A DNA stretch of 64,000 nucleotides from Halosimplex salinum (GCF_003730195.1 NZ_QWGG01000001.1:434001-498000), one strand, 5' to 3'; numbered from the stretch's first letter, positions 35,459 to 45,111 are shown. The notes: generated from the sequence alone by a model not told the origin. Program-made: numbers and translations.

Positions 35459-37006
35459 ATGGCTGTCGCCTCTGGACGGTACGTCGATTACCGTGTCAGT
35501 CTCTCACTTGTCGGCACGGTCGTCAAGTACCTCGCGGCCGCACCCCTCTTCCCGGTGCTCGTCGCGTTTTACTACGGCGAGAGCCCGATGCCGTTTCTCG
35601 CGACCAGCGCCGTAATGGTCGCGGTGGGTTTCGGACTGGAGCAACTCTCCGACGACAACGAACTCGGTCACCGCGAGGCGTTCCTGCTCGTGAGCCTCTC
35701 GTGGCTCATCGTCCCGATACTGGGGACGGTCCCGTATCTCGTCGCCGGACAGGGGACGGTCGCTAACCCGGTCAACGCCATGTTCGAGAGCATGAGCGGG
35801 TTCACGACGACCGGCGCCACCGTTCTCGGGGACATCTCGTTCGACACGCACTCCCACGCGATGCTGATGTGGCGCCAGCTCTCTCAGTGGCTCGGCGGAA
35901 TGGGTATCCTCGTCCTCATGGTCGCGATCCTGCCCGAACTGTCGGTCGGTGGCGCTCAGATCATGAACCAGGAGGCGCCGGGCATCTCGATGGAGAAACT
36001 GACGCCGCGGATACAGGAGACCGCGCGTGCGCTCTGGCGCATCTACGTCGGGTTCACGATACTCGCGGCGCTGGTATACTACGGGCTCAACGTCGTCGGC
36101 CTTGCGCCGAACATGGGCATCTACAACGCCGTCGCCCACGCGCTGACGACGCTCCCGACCGGCGGGTTCTCGCCCGAGGGTCGGAGCATCGAGGCGTTCA
36201 CGCCGGCCGTCCAGTGGGCGATAATGCCGTTCATGGTGATCGCGGGGACGAACTTCGCGCTGTTCTGGTACGCGTTCAACGGCGAGGTCCGGGAGCTGAT
36301 CGATAACGCCGAATTCCGCGCGTACATCGGCCTGATGGCGGTCTTCGGTGCGATCATCTCCGTCCTCCTGTTGACCGGTGTCGGCCTCGCCGAGGCCGCG
36401 CCGAATATGGACCCAATCCCCGGAAACCTCGAGAACTCGTTCCGGCAGGGACTGTTCCAGGTACTCGCGATCGTGACGACGACCGGATACGCGAGCATGG
36501 ACTTCAACGTCTGGGACCAGTCAGCCCAGACGATTCTCCTCTTCGCCTTCTTCCTCGGCGGCTCGGCCGGGTCCGCTGCGGGGTCGATCAAGATCGTCCG
36601 CTGGGTGCTCGTCAAGAAGGCGATGTCGCGGACGCTGTTCACGTCGGTCCACCCGGAGGCTATCAGGCCGGTTCGGATGGGAAGACAGGCCGTCGAGGAG
36701 GAGACGGTCCGGGACGTGCTCGTCTTCGTGATGATATTCCTGACGCTGTTCATGGTGTCGACGGTCGTCATCTACATCGACAGCCTGTTGATCCCGGACA
36801 TGGACCTCTCGGGGCTCGAAGCGATGAGCGTCGCCATCGCGACGCTGGGCAACATCGGCCCGGGATTCGGCGAGGTCGGACCGATGAACGGCTTCGGGAA
36901 CTTCTCCGACCCTGCGAAACTGTACATGGTCTTTCTCATGTGGATCGGGCGACTGGAGATCCTCTCGGTGCTGGTCATCCTGACGCCGTCGTTCTGGCGA
37001 GAGTGA
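35459..37006 (+). CDS. trkH: TrkH-type potassium uptake protein (copy 1)
   Basis: K+ translocating subunit of a Trk system, 515 residues with four membrane-pore-membrane units. Pore-like segments are visible: ESMSGFTTTGATVLGDISFD (about residue 115), and the pores around TTLPTGGFSPEG, TTTGYASMDFNV and ATLGNIGPGFGEV, each with a central glycine that forms the selectivity filter. TrkH needs a TrkA RCK ring for gating; trkA lies 1.9 kb downstream. It heads a five-gene K+ block. Confidence 0.93.
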   Translation: MAVASGRYVDYRVSLSLVGTVVKYLAAAPLFPVLVAFYYGESPMPFLATSAVMVAVGFGLEQLSDDNELGHREAFLLVSLSWLIVPILGTVPYLVAGQGTVANPVNAMFESMSGFTTTGATVLGDISFDTHSHAMLMWRQLSQWLGGMGILVLMVAILPELSVGGAQIMNQEAPGISMEKLTPRIQETARALWRIYVGFTILAALVYYGLNVVGLAPNMGIYNAVAHALTTLPTGGFSPEGRSIEAFTPAVQWAIMPFMVIAGTNFALFWYAFNGEVRELIDNAEFRAYIGLMAVFGAIISVLLLTGVGLAEAAPNMDPIPGNLENSFRQGLFQVLAIVTTTGYASMDFNVWDQSAQTILLFAFFLGGSAGSAAGSIKIVRWVLVKKAMSRTLFTSVHPEAIRPVRMGRQAVEEETVRDVLVFVMIFLTLFMVSTVVIYIDSLLIPDMDLSGLEAMSVAIATLGNIGPGFGEVGPMNGFGNFSDPAKLYMVFLMWIGRLEILSVLVILTPSFWRE

Positions 37007-37076
37007 GAGTCGGGTCCGCCAGACTGGCAGTCCACCGGCCGCCAGTGTTTAACCGATCTCCGGGCCAAGGTCGGGT

Positions 37077-37562
37077 ATGACGGTCTACGAGACGGACGTT
37101 CCGGGTGTCGGACGGAAGTTCGAACTGGAGATCGGCGACGACCAGCGGCTGGTGGCCGTGCTCCACCACGACGGAAAGCGCGACGTGTACATCCGTCCGT
37201 CGGACGACGCCGACAGCGAACAGCTGTTCACGCTGTCGGGCGACCAGGCGCGAAAGTTCGGGTCGATCCTCGAGGGCGCGTACTTCCAGCCAGTGGAACT
37301 CGACGAGGTCACGGTCCCGCTGGGCGAGGCGATTATCGAGTGGCACGAGGTCGGTGAGGGGTCGGAGTTGGCCGGCGACTCACTCGAAACCGCGTCGGTC
37401 CGCGAGAAGACCGGCGCCTCGATCATCGCGATCCAGCGCGGATCGGAGACGATCCCGAACCCGACACCGGACACGCGGATCCAGCTCGGTGACACGGTCG
37501 TCACGCTCGGTACCCGCAGAGAGCAGTCAGAACTCGAAGCGCTCGTCGCGGGAGAGGAATGA
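37077..37562 (+). CDS. Regulatory subunit of a cation:proton antiporter (KhtT-like)
   Basis: A 161-residue protein with an N-terminal module (MTVYETDVPGVGRKFELEIG) and a C-terminal RCK_C domain (GASIIAIQRGSETIPNPTPD ... RIQLGDTVVTLG). It overlaps the CPA2 antiporter gene by 4 nt (ATGA), the same arrangement as B. subtilis KhtT-KhtU. By analogy it gates K+ efflux in response to pH or ligand. The partner assignment rests on architecture and linkage. Confidence 0.88.
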   Translation: MTVYETDVPGVGRKFELEIGDDQRLVAVLHHDGKRDVYIRPSDDADSEQLFTLSGDQARKFGSILEGAYFQPVELDEVTVPLGEAIIEWHEVGEGSELAGDSLETASVREKTGASIIAIQRGSETIPNPTPDTRIQLGDTVVTLGTRREQSELEALVAGEE

Positions 37563-38755
37563 GCGAGGCGTTGGTGGAGGTCGGGATCGGACTGGCCGCG
37601 CTCGCGCTCGTCGGATACCTCGCGATGCGCATCTCGCTGTCGGTAATCCCGGCCTACATCGTGGCCGGGATCGTCGTCGGTCCACACGAACCGACTTCGG
37701 TCCTCGGTCTCTCGCTCACGCTGGTCCCCGAGACGGAGTTCATCGAGGTGCTCGCGGAACTCGGTGTCGTCCTGCTCCTCTTTTTCCTCGGACTGGAGTT
37801 CAGCGTCGACCAGTTGCTCGCCGACAGACGGCGGATCCTGACCGCGGGGACGGCCGACCTCGGGATCAACTTTGGCGCCGGGATCGCGCTCGGACTCCTG
37901 TTCGGCCTCGACGCGACGACAACGCTGTTCGTCGCCGGTGTCGTCTACATCTCCTCGTCTGCAATCGTGACGAAGTCACTCATCGAGGAGGGGTGGATCG
38001 CCAACGCCGAGAGCGAGCCGATCCTCGGGACGCTCGTCTACGAGGACCTCTTCATCGCGGGCTATCTGGCTGTGCTAGTGGCGCTCGTCGGTGGGAGCGA
38101 CGACGTCGCGGCGGTCGCCCAGGACGTGGGGATAGCGTTCGCCTTCCTCGGGGTGCTCGCCGTCGGCGCGTGGGTGGGGACGGCGGTGCTCGACCGCGTC
38201 TTCGCCGTCGACTCCGACGAACTGTTCCTGATAGGGGTGCTCGCGACGACGACGCTCGTCGCCGGTGCGGCGCTGACGCTGGGATTGAGCGAGGCCGTCG
38301 CCGCCTTCTTCGTCGGCGCGGGGTTCAGTCAGACCGAACACGTCGACCGGATCGAGCACCTGATCGCGCCGGTCAGAGACCTCTTCGCGGCGTTTTTCTT
38401 CTTCGCGATCGGACTGACGATCGACGTAACGGTGATATCGACGGTCGCGGGGCTGCTCGGTGCGGCCGTCGTCGTCACGACGGTGACGAAGGTTGTGAGC
38501 GGGACAGTCTCGGGGCGCGCGTACGACCTCTCGCCGCTCCGGTCGCTCCGGACGGGGATCGGGCTGGTGCCGCGGGGGGAGTTCTCGCTGGTCATCGCGG
38601 CGCTCGCGCTCGGTGCGTCCGGTCAGGTGGCGACGGTGATCCCGCCTTTCGCGGTCGGATACGTCCTCGTGATGAGCATCGTCGGAACGGTCCTCATCCA
38701 GCATTCCGACCGGTTGACCGACGTGCTGGTCCCGCTTCTCCCGGGCGCGGGTTGA
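37559..38755 (+). CDS. CPA2 cation:proton antiporter (KefB/KhtU-like)
   Basis: K+(Na+)/H+ antiporter of 398 residues with about 12 transmembrane segments. Family landmarks: YIVAGIVVGPHEPTSVLGLS, ELGVVLLLFFLGLEFSVDQL, and the PRGEFSLVIAALALGASGQV segment. No RCK domain of its own: regulation is supplied by the overlapping upstream subunit gene, as in KhtTU. Likely exports K+ under alkaline or high-K+ conditions, balancing the Trk uptake systems on either side. Confidence 0.9.
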   Translation: MSEALVEVGIGLAALALVGYLAMRISLSVIPAYIVAGIVVGPHEPTSVLGLSLTLVPETEFIEVLAELGVVLLLFFLGLEFSVDQLLADRRRILTAGTADLGINFGAGIALGLLFGLDATTTLFVAGVVYISSSAIVTKSLIEEGWIANAESEPILGTLVYEDLFIAGYLAVLVALVGGSDDVAAVAQDVGIAFAFLGVLAVGAWVGTAVLDRVFAVDSDELFLIGVLATTTLVAGAALTLGLSEAVAAFFVGAGFSQTEHVDRIEHLIAPVRDLFAAFFFFAIGLTIDVTVISTVAGLLGAAVVVTTVTKVVSGTVSGRAYDLSPLRSLRTGIGLVPRGEFSLVIAALALGASGQVATVIPPFAVGYVLVMSIVGTVLIQHSDRLTDVLVPLLPGAG

Positions 38756-38872
38756 CGGGCGTCGACGTACGGAGCGGCGGCCGCCGAATCTCTGGACCGC
38801 CCGTTCGCGAGCGAGGGAAATCCACTTACGCACGCCGCGAAAAGCCCGGGACATGTACGCGGAGGGTATTCG

Positions 38873-40204
38873 ATGCGCGTAGTCATCGTCGGGGCCGGTG
38901 AGGTCGGCTCCACGATCGCCGAGAGCCTCGCCGACTCCCACGACGTGGTCGTCATCGACATCGACGCCGACCGGGTCGAATCGCTCACCTACTCGCACGA
39001 CGTGCTCCCGATCGAGGGTGACGGGAGTGACATCGGCGTGTTAGAGGAAGCAGGGGTCGCGGAGGCCGACATGCTGATCGCGAGCACCGACGACGACGAG
39101 ACGAACATCGTCACCTGTGGCGCCGCCAAGGTCGTCAGCGACGCGTTCACGATCGCCCGCGTGAAGAACCCGAAGTATCTCACCGCGTGGGAGCGCGCCC
39201 GGTCCGCCTTCGGCGTCGACTTCATGGTGTGTTCGGACCTGCTGACCGCCGAAGCGATCGTCAGTCTCGCGGGTCTCCCGACCGCACAGGACGTGGACAC
39301 GTTCGCGGACGGCCTCGTCCAGATGACGGAGTTCGAGATCCCCGCCGAGAGCCCGATCGCGAACCAGACAGTCGCCGAGGCCGACCGCTTCGACTCGTTG
39401 ACCTTCGCCGCGATCATCCGAGATGGCGAGGTGGTGATACCGACCGGAGAGACCCGGATCGAGGGCGGCGACGAGGTGATCGCTATCGGGAGTCCCGATA
39501 GCATCCGGGCGTTCGGGTCGGCGATCGCACCGGAGGAGAAGGGGCCCAAGGACGTCGTCATCGTCGGTGGTGGGGAGATCGGCTACCAGACCGCGCGCCT
39601 GCTGGAACAGAGCGGGTTCACGCCACGACTGATCGAGCAGGACGAGGACCGTGCACGCTGGCTCGCGGAGAATCTGCCGAAAACGACGGTTCTCAACAGC
39701 GATGCGACCGACCAGGAACTCCTCGACCAGGAGAACGTCGGCATGGCCGACCTGCTCGTCGCGGCGCTGGAGAACGACCAGCAGAACCTGCTTGCGACGC
39801 TCCTGGCCAAGCGGAAGGGGACGGACAGGGCCATTACGGTCGTCAACACGGGCGACTTCGCGGAGCTGTTCGAGGCGGTCGGCGTGGACGTGGCCGTTAG
39901 CCCGCGGAAGGCGACCGCCGAGGAGATAACGCGGTTCACACGGGCGCGCCGCGCCGAGAACGTCGCGATCATCGAGGGGGACAAGGCCGAAGTCCTCGAA
40001 CTCGAAGTCGACGCCGAGAGCGTTCTCGCCGGCCGGTCGATTCGCGAGGCTACGTCGGACATCCCGGAGGGCGTCGTCATCGGTGCCATCACTCGCGGAG
40101 ACGAACACATCACCCCGCGCGGTGACACGGTCGTCAGGGAAGGCGACCACGTTGTCGTCTTCGTCGACACGGCGGTGCTCGACGAGGTAACTGACCTACT
40201 GTGA
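38873..40204 (+). CDS. trkA: TrkA, K+ uptake regulatory subunit with two RCK units
   Basis: Peripheral membrane subunit of Trk, 443 residues with tandem RCK repeats. Each N-terminal Rossmann part has GxGxxG: MRVVIVGAGEVGSTIAESLA at residue 1 and VVIVGGGEIGYQTARLLEQS near residue 225, each followed by a TrkA_C part. Binding of NAD(H)/ATP opens the TrkH channel. The stop overlaps the GTG start of the second trkH (GTGA), so they are translationally coupled. Confidence 0.93.
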   Translation: MRVVIVGAGEVGSTIAESLADSHDVVVIDIDADRVESLTYSHDVLPIEGDGSDIGVLEEAGVAEADMLIASTDDDETNIVTCGAAKVVSDAFTIARVKNPKYLTAWERARSAFGVDFMVCSDLLTAEAIVSLAGLPTAQDVDTFADGLVQMTEFEIPAESPIANQTVAEADRFDSLTFAAIIRDGEVVIPTGETRIEGGDEVIAIGSPDSIRAFGSAIAPEEKGPKDVVIVGGGEIGYQTARLLEQSGFTPRLIEQDEDRARWLAENLPKTTVLNSDATDQELLDQENVGMADLLVAALENDQQNLLATLLAKRKGTDRAITVVNTGDFAELFEAVGVDVAVSPRKATAEEITRFTRARRAENVAIIEGDKAEVLELEVDAESVLAGRSIREATSDIPEGVVIGAITRGDEHITPRGDTVVREGDHVVVFVDTAVLDEVTDLL

Positions 40205-41703
40205 GTACACGCCGCCGGCTCCGCGTCGACTGGCGGACGAGCGTGAGCCTCATCGGCACAGTTCTGAAGGCACTCACCGCGCCGCTGGTGGCGACTGCAC
40301 TCGTCGCCCTCGCCTACAACGAGCCGCTCCTCCCGTTTCTGGGTCCCGCGGTCCTGACGCTGGGGGCAGGGGTCGGCCTCGAACGACTAGAGCGGGGTGA
40401 TCTGGGCCTGCGTGAGGGGTACCTGATGGTCGCACTGACGTGGCTCGCGATCGCCGTCGTCGGCGCGCTCCCGTTTCTGGTCGCCGGCGAGGGGACGCTG
40501 GGGGCACCGATCAACGCGCTGTTCGAGTCGACCAGCGGCGTCACGACGACAGGCGCGACGGTCGTCGAGTCGTTCGACGCGCACGGGCGATCGATTCACC
40601 TCTGGCGGTCGACGCTCCAGTGGATGGGTGGGCTGGGCATCCTCGTCATCGCCGTCGCCGTCCTCTCGCAGCTCTCGGTCGGTGGGGCACAGCTCATGGA
40701 GACCGAATCGCAGACGCAGGACGTCAACAAGCTCGCACCCTCTATCGAGGAGACCGCCCGGCTGCTCGGCTGGATCTACGCCGGACTGACGGGACTGATG
40801 ATACTCTCGTGGCTCGGGCTGGGCGCCGTCGGGCTCGCTCCAGAGGTCTCGCTCTACAGCGCAGTCGCGCACGCCTTCACCGCGGTCTCGACGGCCGGGT
40901 TCTCCCCGCGACCCGGGAGTCTCGGCGCCTTCTCGCCGGCGATACAGTGGGTGACGATCCCGTTCATGTTCTTCGGCGCGACGAACTTCGTCCTGCTCTA
41001 TCACCTCACACGGGGGAACCCGTCGCGACTGAAAAACAGCGACGAGTTCCGGTTCTATCTCGCCGTCGTGCTCGGACTGACGGGACTGACGGCAGTCTTC
41101 CTCGTGGCCTCCGACGAGTTCGCCAGCGCGGAACAGACCGTTCGTCACTCGCTGTTCCAGGTCGTCTCGATCCTGACGACCACGGGATACGCGACCGTGG
41201 ACTTCGACCTGTGGTCGCCGGCGGCCAAACACATGCTGTTCCTGGCGATGTTCTCGGGAGGGATGGCCGGGAGCACCACGTGTTCGATCAAGACGCTCCG
41301 CTGGCTGGTCGTCGTCAAGTCCTTCCGCAGGGACCTCTTCCGCGAGATCCACCCCCACGCCATCCGCCCAGTACGCCTATCAGGGCAGGTCGTCGACGAG
41401 GAGGTCGTCCGCGACGTGTACGCGTACGTCCTGCTGAGCGTCGTCATCTTCGTCCTCCTGACGGTGTTCGTCGTCACCGACGCGGCCAGAGTCGGCCTCG
41501 AAATCGGCGAGTTCGAGGCGCTGGGCGCGGCGGCGGCGACGTTCCTGAACATCGGACCTGCGTTCGGAATCGCGGGCCCGTACGGAAGCTACGCGGATTT
41601 CCCCCGGACGACGAAGGTCGCGTTCATCGTCATGATGTGGGTCGGACGCATCGAGATCATCCCAGTGCTCGTGCTCCTGACACCGGCGTTCTGGCGGTCG
41701 TAA
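40201..41703 (+). CDS. trkH: TrkH-type potassium uptake protein (copy 2)
   Basis: Second TrkH paralogue, 500 residues, start GTG overlapping the trkA stop. Pore segments include ESTSGVTTTGATVVESFDAH, STAGFSPRPGSLG and TTTGYATVDFDLWSPA, with a fourth around FLNIGPAFGIAGP. The layout is like copy 1 but divergent in the loops. Coupling to trkA makes this the most likely TrkA partner; copy 1 may share the same ring or use another RCK protein in the window. Confidence 0.93.
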   Translation: MSTRRRLRVDWRTSVSLIGTVLKALTAPLVATALVALAYNEPLLPFLGPAVLTLGAGVGLERLERGDLGLREGYLMVALTWLAIAVVGALPFLVAGEGTLGAPINALFESTSGVTTTGATVVESFDAHGRSIHLWRSTLQWMGGLGILVIAVAVLSQLSVGGAQLMETESQTQDVNKLAPSIEETARLLGWIYAGLTGLMILSWLGLGAVGLAPEVSLYSAVAHAFTAVSTAGFSPRPGSLGAFSPAIQWVTIPFMFFGATNFVLLYHLTRGNPSRLKNSDEFRFYLAVVLGLTGLTAVFLVASDEFASAEQTVRHSLFQVVSILTTTGYATVDFDLWSPAAKHMLFLAMFSGGMAGSTTCSIKTLRWLVVVKSFRRDLFREIHPHAIRPVRLSGQVVDEEVVRDVYAYVLLSVVIFVLLTVFVVTDAARVGLEIGEFEALGAAAATFLNIGPAFGIAGPYGSYADFPRTTKVAFIVMMWVGRIEIIPVLVLLTPAFWRS

Positions 41704-41728
41704 TCGGGCCTACGCGCTGACACCGTAT

Positions 41729-43399
41729 TCACTCCAACTCGTCGACGGTCGCCTCGAACTCCTGGATCGCTACGTCGCTCCCGGCGACGAACACGTCGTC
41801 GTCGGCCTCGACGATAGTGTCCTCGTCGGTGAGCACCGTCCCGCGGCGGGAGACGCCGACGACAGTCCAGCCTCGCTCGGTATCACGGCGGGCGTCGGCA
41901 AGTGCCTGCCCGGCGAACGGCGCCCCGCCGGCGCGAACGAGGCGGATCTGGTTCGTCGGATCCATCACGCGCTCGCCGTGGGCCTCGGCGGCGACGAGTC
42001 GGGCGGCGACTCGCTGGACGGAGAGCACGTAGTCGGCGCCGGCGCGGAACGCCGGGCCGGCCTTCTCGGCGTCGGTCACGCGGGCGAGTATCTCGAGGCC
42101 CGCCGCCAGCGACCGCGCCAGCGCGACCGTCATGAGCGCCGTCGCGTCGTCGTCGACGGTGACGACCAGCGCGTCCGCGTCCGCGACTCCGGCCGCCCGG
42201 AGCGTCCGGGGGTCGGTGACGTCGCCGACGACGTCGGGGTCGGTCGCCTCGCTCTCGTCAACGGTCGTCACGGTGGCCTCGTCGGGGAGCGCGTCGACGG
42301 CGGCGCGGCCGCCCTCACCGTACCCGGCGACGACCACGTTCGAGGGGGTCGTTCTTCGGGACGGTCGAACGCTCGACAACTCGCCGCTCATCTCGTCGAT
42401 CGCGCGCTCCGGTCCCGCGACGACCAGCACTGCGTCGGGCGTCAGCCGTTCGTCCGGCGGCGGCGAGACGACGAGCTCGCCGTCGAACCAGCCGGCGACC
42501 AGCGTCAGGTCGGGGTGGACAGCGAGCGGCGAATCGCCGACCCGGACGCCGTGGAGTGGGCTATCGCGCCGGACGAGGACCTCGCGTATCGCGACCGCGT
42601 CCCCGCCATCGGGACCGTCCGCCTCGTCGACGACGATAGGTGTGGTCGCCTTCTCGGCGAGGCGGCGGCCGATGAGCGTGTGCGGCGCGACGCTTCGGTC
42701 GACGCCGATCTCGGCGAGCGCCTCCGTTCGACGCGTCGATTCCATGAAGCTGATCACCCGCAAGTCCTCGTTGACTTCGAGCGCCGTGAGGACGACGCTC
42801 GCCGTGCGGTCGCCGGCGTCGGTGATGAGGAGCGACGCGCGGTCGATGGTCGCGCGGTCGAGGTCCGCACGGCTCTCCGGGTCGCCGTCGATGGCCTGGT
42901 ATTCGTCGTCGGAGAGGCGCTTCGCTTCCTCGACGTCGCTGCCGACGAGCACGTAGTCGACGCCGAGCGCCTCGAGTTCGTCCAGCAGGACCTCCGAGTC
43001 CAGCGTGTACTCGGCGACGACGACGTGGTCGTCCTTCCCGGTGAGGCGGTTGTCGAGGTTGACCGGGGTGCGTTCGTACAGCGGGATGACGAGCACACGG
43101 AGCGTGACGAGGCCGACGGCGATGCCGCTGACCTGTATCGTCACCACCAGCAGGTTCATCGCCGGCGTGTCCCAGGGCGAGTCGGCGCCGTACCCGGTCG
43201 TCGTGAACGTCTCGACGACGGTCTGGAACGCCCGGTAGATCGAGTAGTCTCGGCCTTCGAGCCGGTGGATGCCCAGATAGTAGACGTAAGTGAACGCGAG
43301 GACGAGCGCGACGACGCCGAGGGCGAAGACGACGAGCAACCGCTGGCGGCCAGTGAGGTCACGCGGGTGGAGCCCCCTGATGTTCCGGAGTTCTCGCAT
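41729..43399 (-). CDS. K+ channel with tandem RCK domains
   Basis: A 556-residue two-TM potassium channel. TM1 lies about residues 20-42, the P-loop ends in the canonical filter TTTGYG (residues 66-71; ETFTTTGYGADSPW), and TM2 is about 80-105. The rest is two RCK units: VVVAEYTLDSEVLLDELEAL (first Rossmann part), VVVAGYGEGGRAAVDALPDE (second) and TrkA_C-type parts between and after them. The plan resembles MthK/GsuK channels gated by Ca2+ or nucleotides. Convergent with the second trkH. Probably a ligand-gated K+ release pathway. Confidence 0.92.
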   Translation of the reverse strand: MRELRNIRGLHPRDLTGRQRLLVVFALGVVALVLAFTYVYYLGIHRLEGRDYSIYRAFQTVVETFTTTGYGADSPWDTPAMNLLVVTIQVSGIAVGLVTLRVLVIPLYERTPVNLDNRLTGKDDHVVVAEYTLDSEVLLDELEALGVDYVLVGSDVEEAKRLSDDEYQAIDGDPESRADLDRATIDRASLLITDAGDRTASVVLTALEVNEDLRVISFMESTRRTEALAEIGVDRSVAPHTLIGRRLAEKATTPIVVDEADGPDGGDAVAIREVLVRRDSPLHGVRVGDSPLAVHPDLTLVAGWFDGELVVSPPPDERLTPDAVLVVAGPERAIDEMSGELSSVRPSRRTTPSNVVVAGYGEGGRAAVDALPDEATVTTVDESEATDPDVVGDVTDPRTLRAAGVADADALVVTVDDDATALMTVALARSLAAGLEILARVTDAEKAGPAFRAGADYVLSVQRVAARLVAAEAHGERVMDPTNQIRLVRAGGAPFAGQALADARRDTERGWTVVGVSRRGTVLTDEDTIVEADDDVFVAGSDVAIQEFEATVDELE

Positions 43400-43491
43400 C
43401 GATACGGTGGAGTACGTCCCGGATTCGGCCCGGGAGGTAAAAAGCGCGTGGTCGGCAGAACGCGTAAACTCGTCGGACCCTTATCGGCGCC

Positions 43492-45111
43492 GTGGAGCAG
43501 TCGTGGCCTCTCCCGCCGGCGGCGACGCTGGCGGCGCTCGTCGTGGTGCTCGTCCTCGCGGGAGCGGGCACGCTCGCGCTGTCGACGGTGTCGACCGAGG
43601 CCAGCGCGACGGGGACGGTCCCGCAGAAACTCGTCGAACCGAAGCCCGGCGAGAACGTCTTCTGGCCGTACACGAGCCGTCGACGCTCCCCCTCCGGGCA
43701 GACGCTGGCGATCAACGTGGTCGTCTACGCGGACGCGGACAGCGTCCGGTTCCACCTCAGCGAGCGCAGCGGCGCGAGGTGGAACGAGACCGAAGCGCAG
43801 TGGCAGGACGTCGACCCAGACGAGGGCGAGCAGAGCGAGGTCGACGCGGCCAACCAGACGGTCGTCGAGTGGGCCGCCGCCCGCGGCGCGAAGCGCTACC
43901 TCTACGTCCACAACCTGGCGCTGACCGAGGAGCGGCCGAACTCGACGACTCGACGGCCGTTCCGCGCGGCCCCGTTCACCGGCGGATTGCCGGAGAACAC
44001 CGGCGGTCGGTGGATCGACGAACAGTACCAGCTTCACGACGGCAGGTACTTCGGGTCGCGCTACCACCTGCGCGTCTACGAATCGCCCTTCGAGTCCGAC
44101 GAGTGGGTCGCTATCCAGGCACACAGCGACCACTGGGACTGGTTCCGGCTCCGCCACACGGTCCACGACACGGAGAACGCCCAGAACTACGTCGAGCGCG
44201 AGTTCATGCGGAATCCGGCGGTCGACACCGTCTGGCGGATGTACCTCGACAACGAGCGAGGGTCGCGGTCCGACGGCTGGGCGACGGTGATCGACTTCCG
44301 GGGCGGCGGGACGCCGTTTCCCGACGTGGGGACCGCGGGGTTCGCCGCGCTCGCGGGACTCGTCGCGCTCGGACCCGTCTCCGGTCGCCGACCGCTGGGC
44401 CGTCTCCGCACGTCGCTGGCCCGGCGCAGCCAGTCACTGCTCGGGCGTCGCGAGTCACCGTTCGGGCGTCGCGAATCACTGCTCGACCACCGCGAATCAC
44501 TGCTCGACCACCGCGAATCACTGCTCGACCACCGCGAATCACTGCCCCGTCGCCGTGTGAGTTCGCGACGCTCCGGTGACCAGCGCGCTGGGGGCGTGCT
44601 CTCGCGGCGGCGAGTCCTGTCGATGCTGCACTCGTGGCGTCGATTGAACCACAGACAGGCCCTCGTTCTCTCGCGGGTGCTGTGGTACGCGCTGTTGTTC
44701 GCGTCGCTGTTCGTGCTCTACCTGTCGGTCAGGTTCGGCGGGATCTTCCTCGAAGGGCAGTTCGAGACCACGTCGCCGAAGGTGATCGCGGCCGGGCTCT
44801 ACCCGGTCATCGCGTTCGGACTCCCGATCGCCGCGTACACGTTCGGTCGCGGACTGGAACCGGTCCGGTGTTTCGCCGTCGGCGCGGTCGGGATCGGGAC
44901 GGCCATCGTGGTCGACTACCGCTTTCTCGGCGTCACGAACATCCCGCTGGACGTCGGGCTCCACCGGATCGGCATCGCGGTCGCGCTCGGCCTGATCGCG
45001 GCGGGGTCGGTGAGTCACACGGAGTCGGGCGAGACCGTCGACCGGACGCTCGGCGCCGGCGTCCTCCTGTGGGTGTTCCTCCTGATAGGGCCGCTCGTCG
45101 GGTGGCTGTGA
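43492..45111 (+). CDS. Haloarchaeal membrane protein with tandem-repeat linker
   Basis: A 539-residue protein (GTG start) of unknown function. One N-terminal TM (about residues 8-30) is followed by an extracellular-like beta-rich domain (about 40-275). A basic linker carries the heptad LLDHRES repeated three times with partial copies either side (residues about 322-350), then four or five TM segments fill residues 400-539. Aromatic-rich stretches (HSDHWDWFRLRHTVHDTEN) suggest ligand contacts. Divergent from the K+ channel gene, 92 bp apart. I do not recognise a family beyond haloarchaeal homologues. Confidence 0.7.
   Translation: MEQSWPLPPAATLAALVVVLVLAGAGTLALSTVSTEASATGTVPQKLVEPKPGENVFWPYTSRRRSPSGQTLAINVVVYADADSVRFHLSERSGARWNETEAQWQDVDPDEGEQSEVDAANQTVVEWAAARGAKRYLYVHNLALTEERPNSTTRRPFRAAPFTGGLPENTGGRWIDEQYQLHDGRYFGSRYHLRVYESPFESDEWVAIQAHSDHWDWFRLRHTVHDTENAQNYVEREFMRNPAVDTVWRMYLDNERGSRSDGWATVIDFRGGGTPFPDVGTAGFAALAGLVALGPVSGRRPLGRLRTSLARRSQSLLGRRESPFGRRESLLDHRESLLDHRESLLDHRESLPRRRVSSRRSGDQRAGGVLSRRRVLSMLHSWRRLNHRQALVLSRVLWYALLFASLFVLYLSVRFGGIFLEGQFETTSPKVIAAGLYPVIAFGLPIAAYTFGRGLEPVRCFAVGAVGIGTAIVVDYRFLGVTNIPLDVGLHRIGIAVALGLIAAGSVSHTESGETVDRTLGAGVLLWVFLLIGPLVGWL
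44470..44540. repeat. 21-bp tandem repeat inside the membrane protein gene
   Basis: Three perfect head-to-tail copies of a 21-bp unit beginning CGCGAATCACTGCTCGAC at 44470, 44491 and 44512, and a partial fourth at 44533. Diverged copies lie upstream near 44428 and 44449. The unit keeps the reading frame (HRESLLD), so copy number can change without disrupting the protein. Confidence 0.9.

Noticed and set aside
44470..44540. 21-bp repeats considered as regulator binding array
   Set aside because: They lie inside a coding frame and preserve it; a protein-level linker repeat is the simpler reading.
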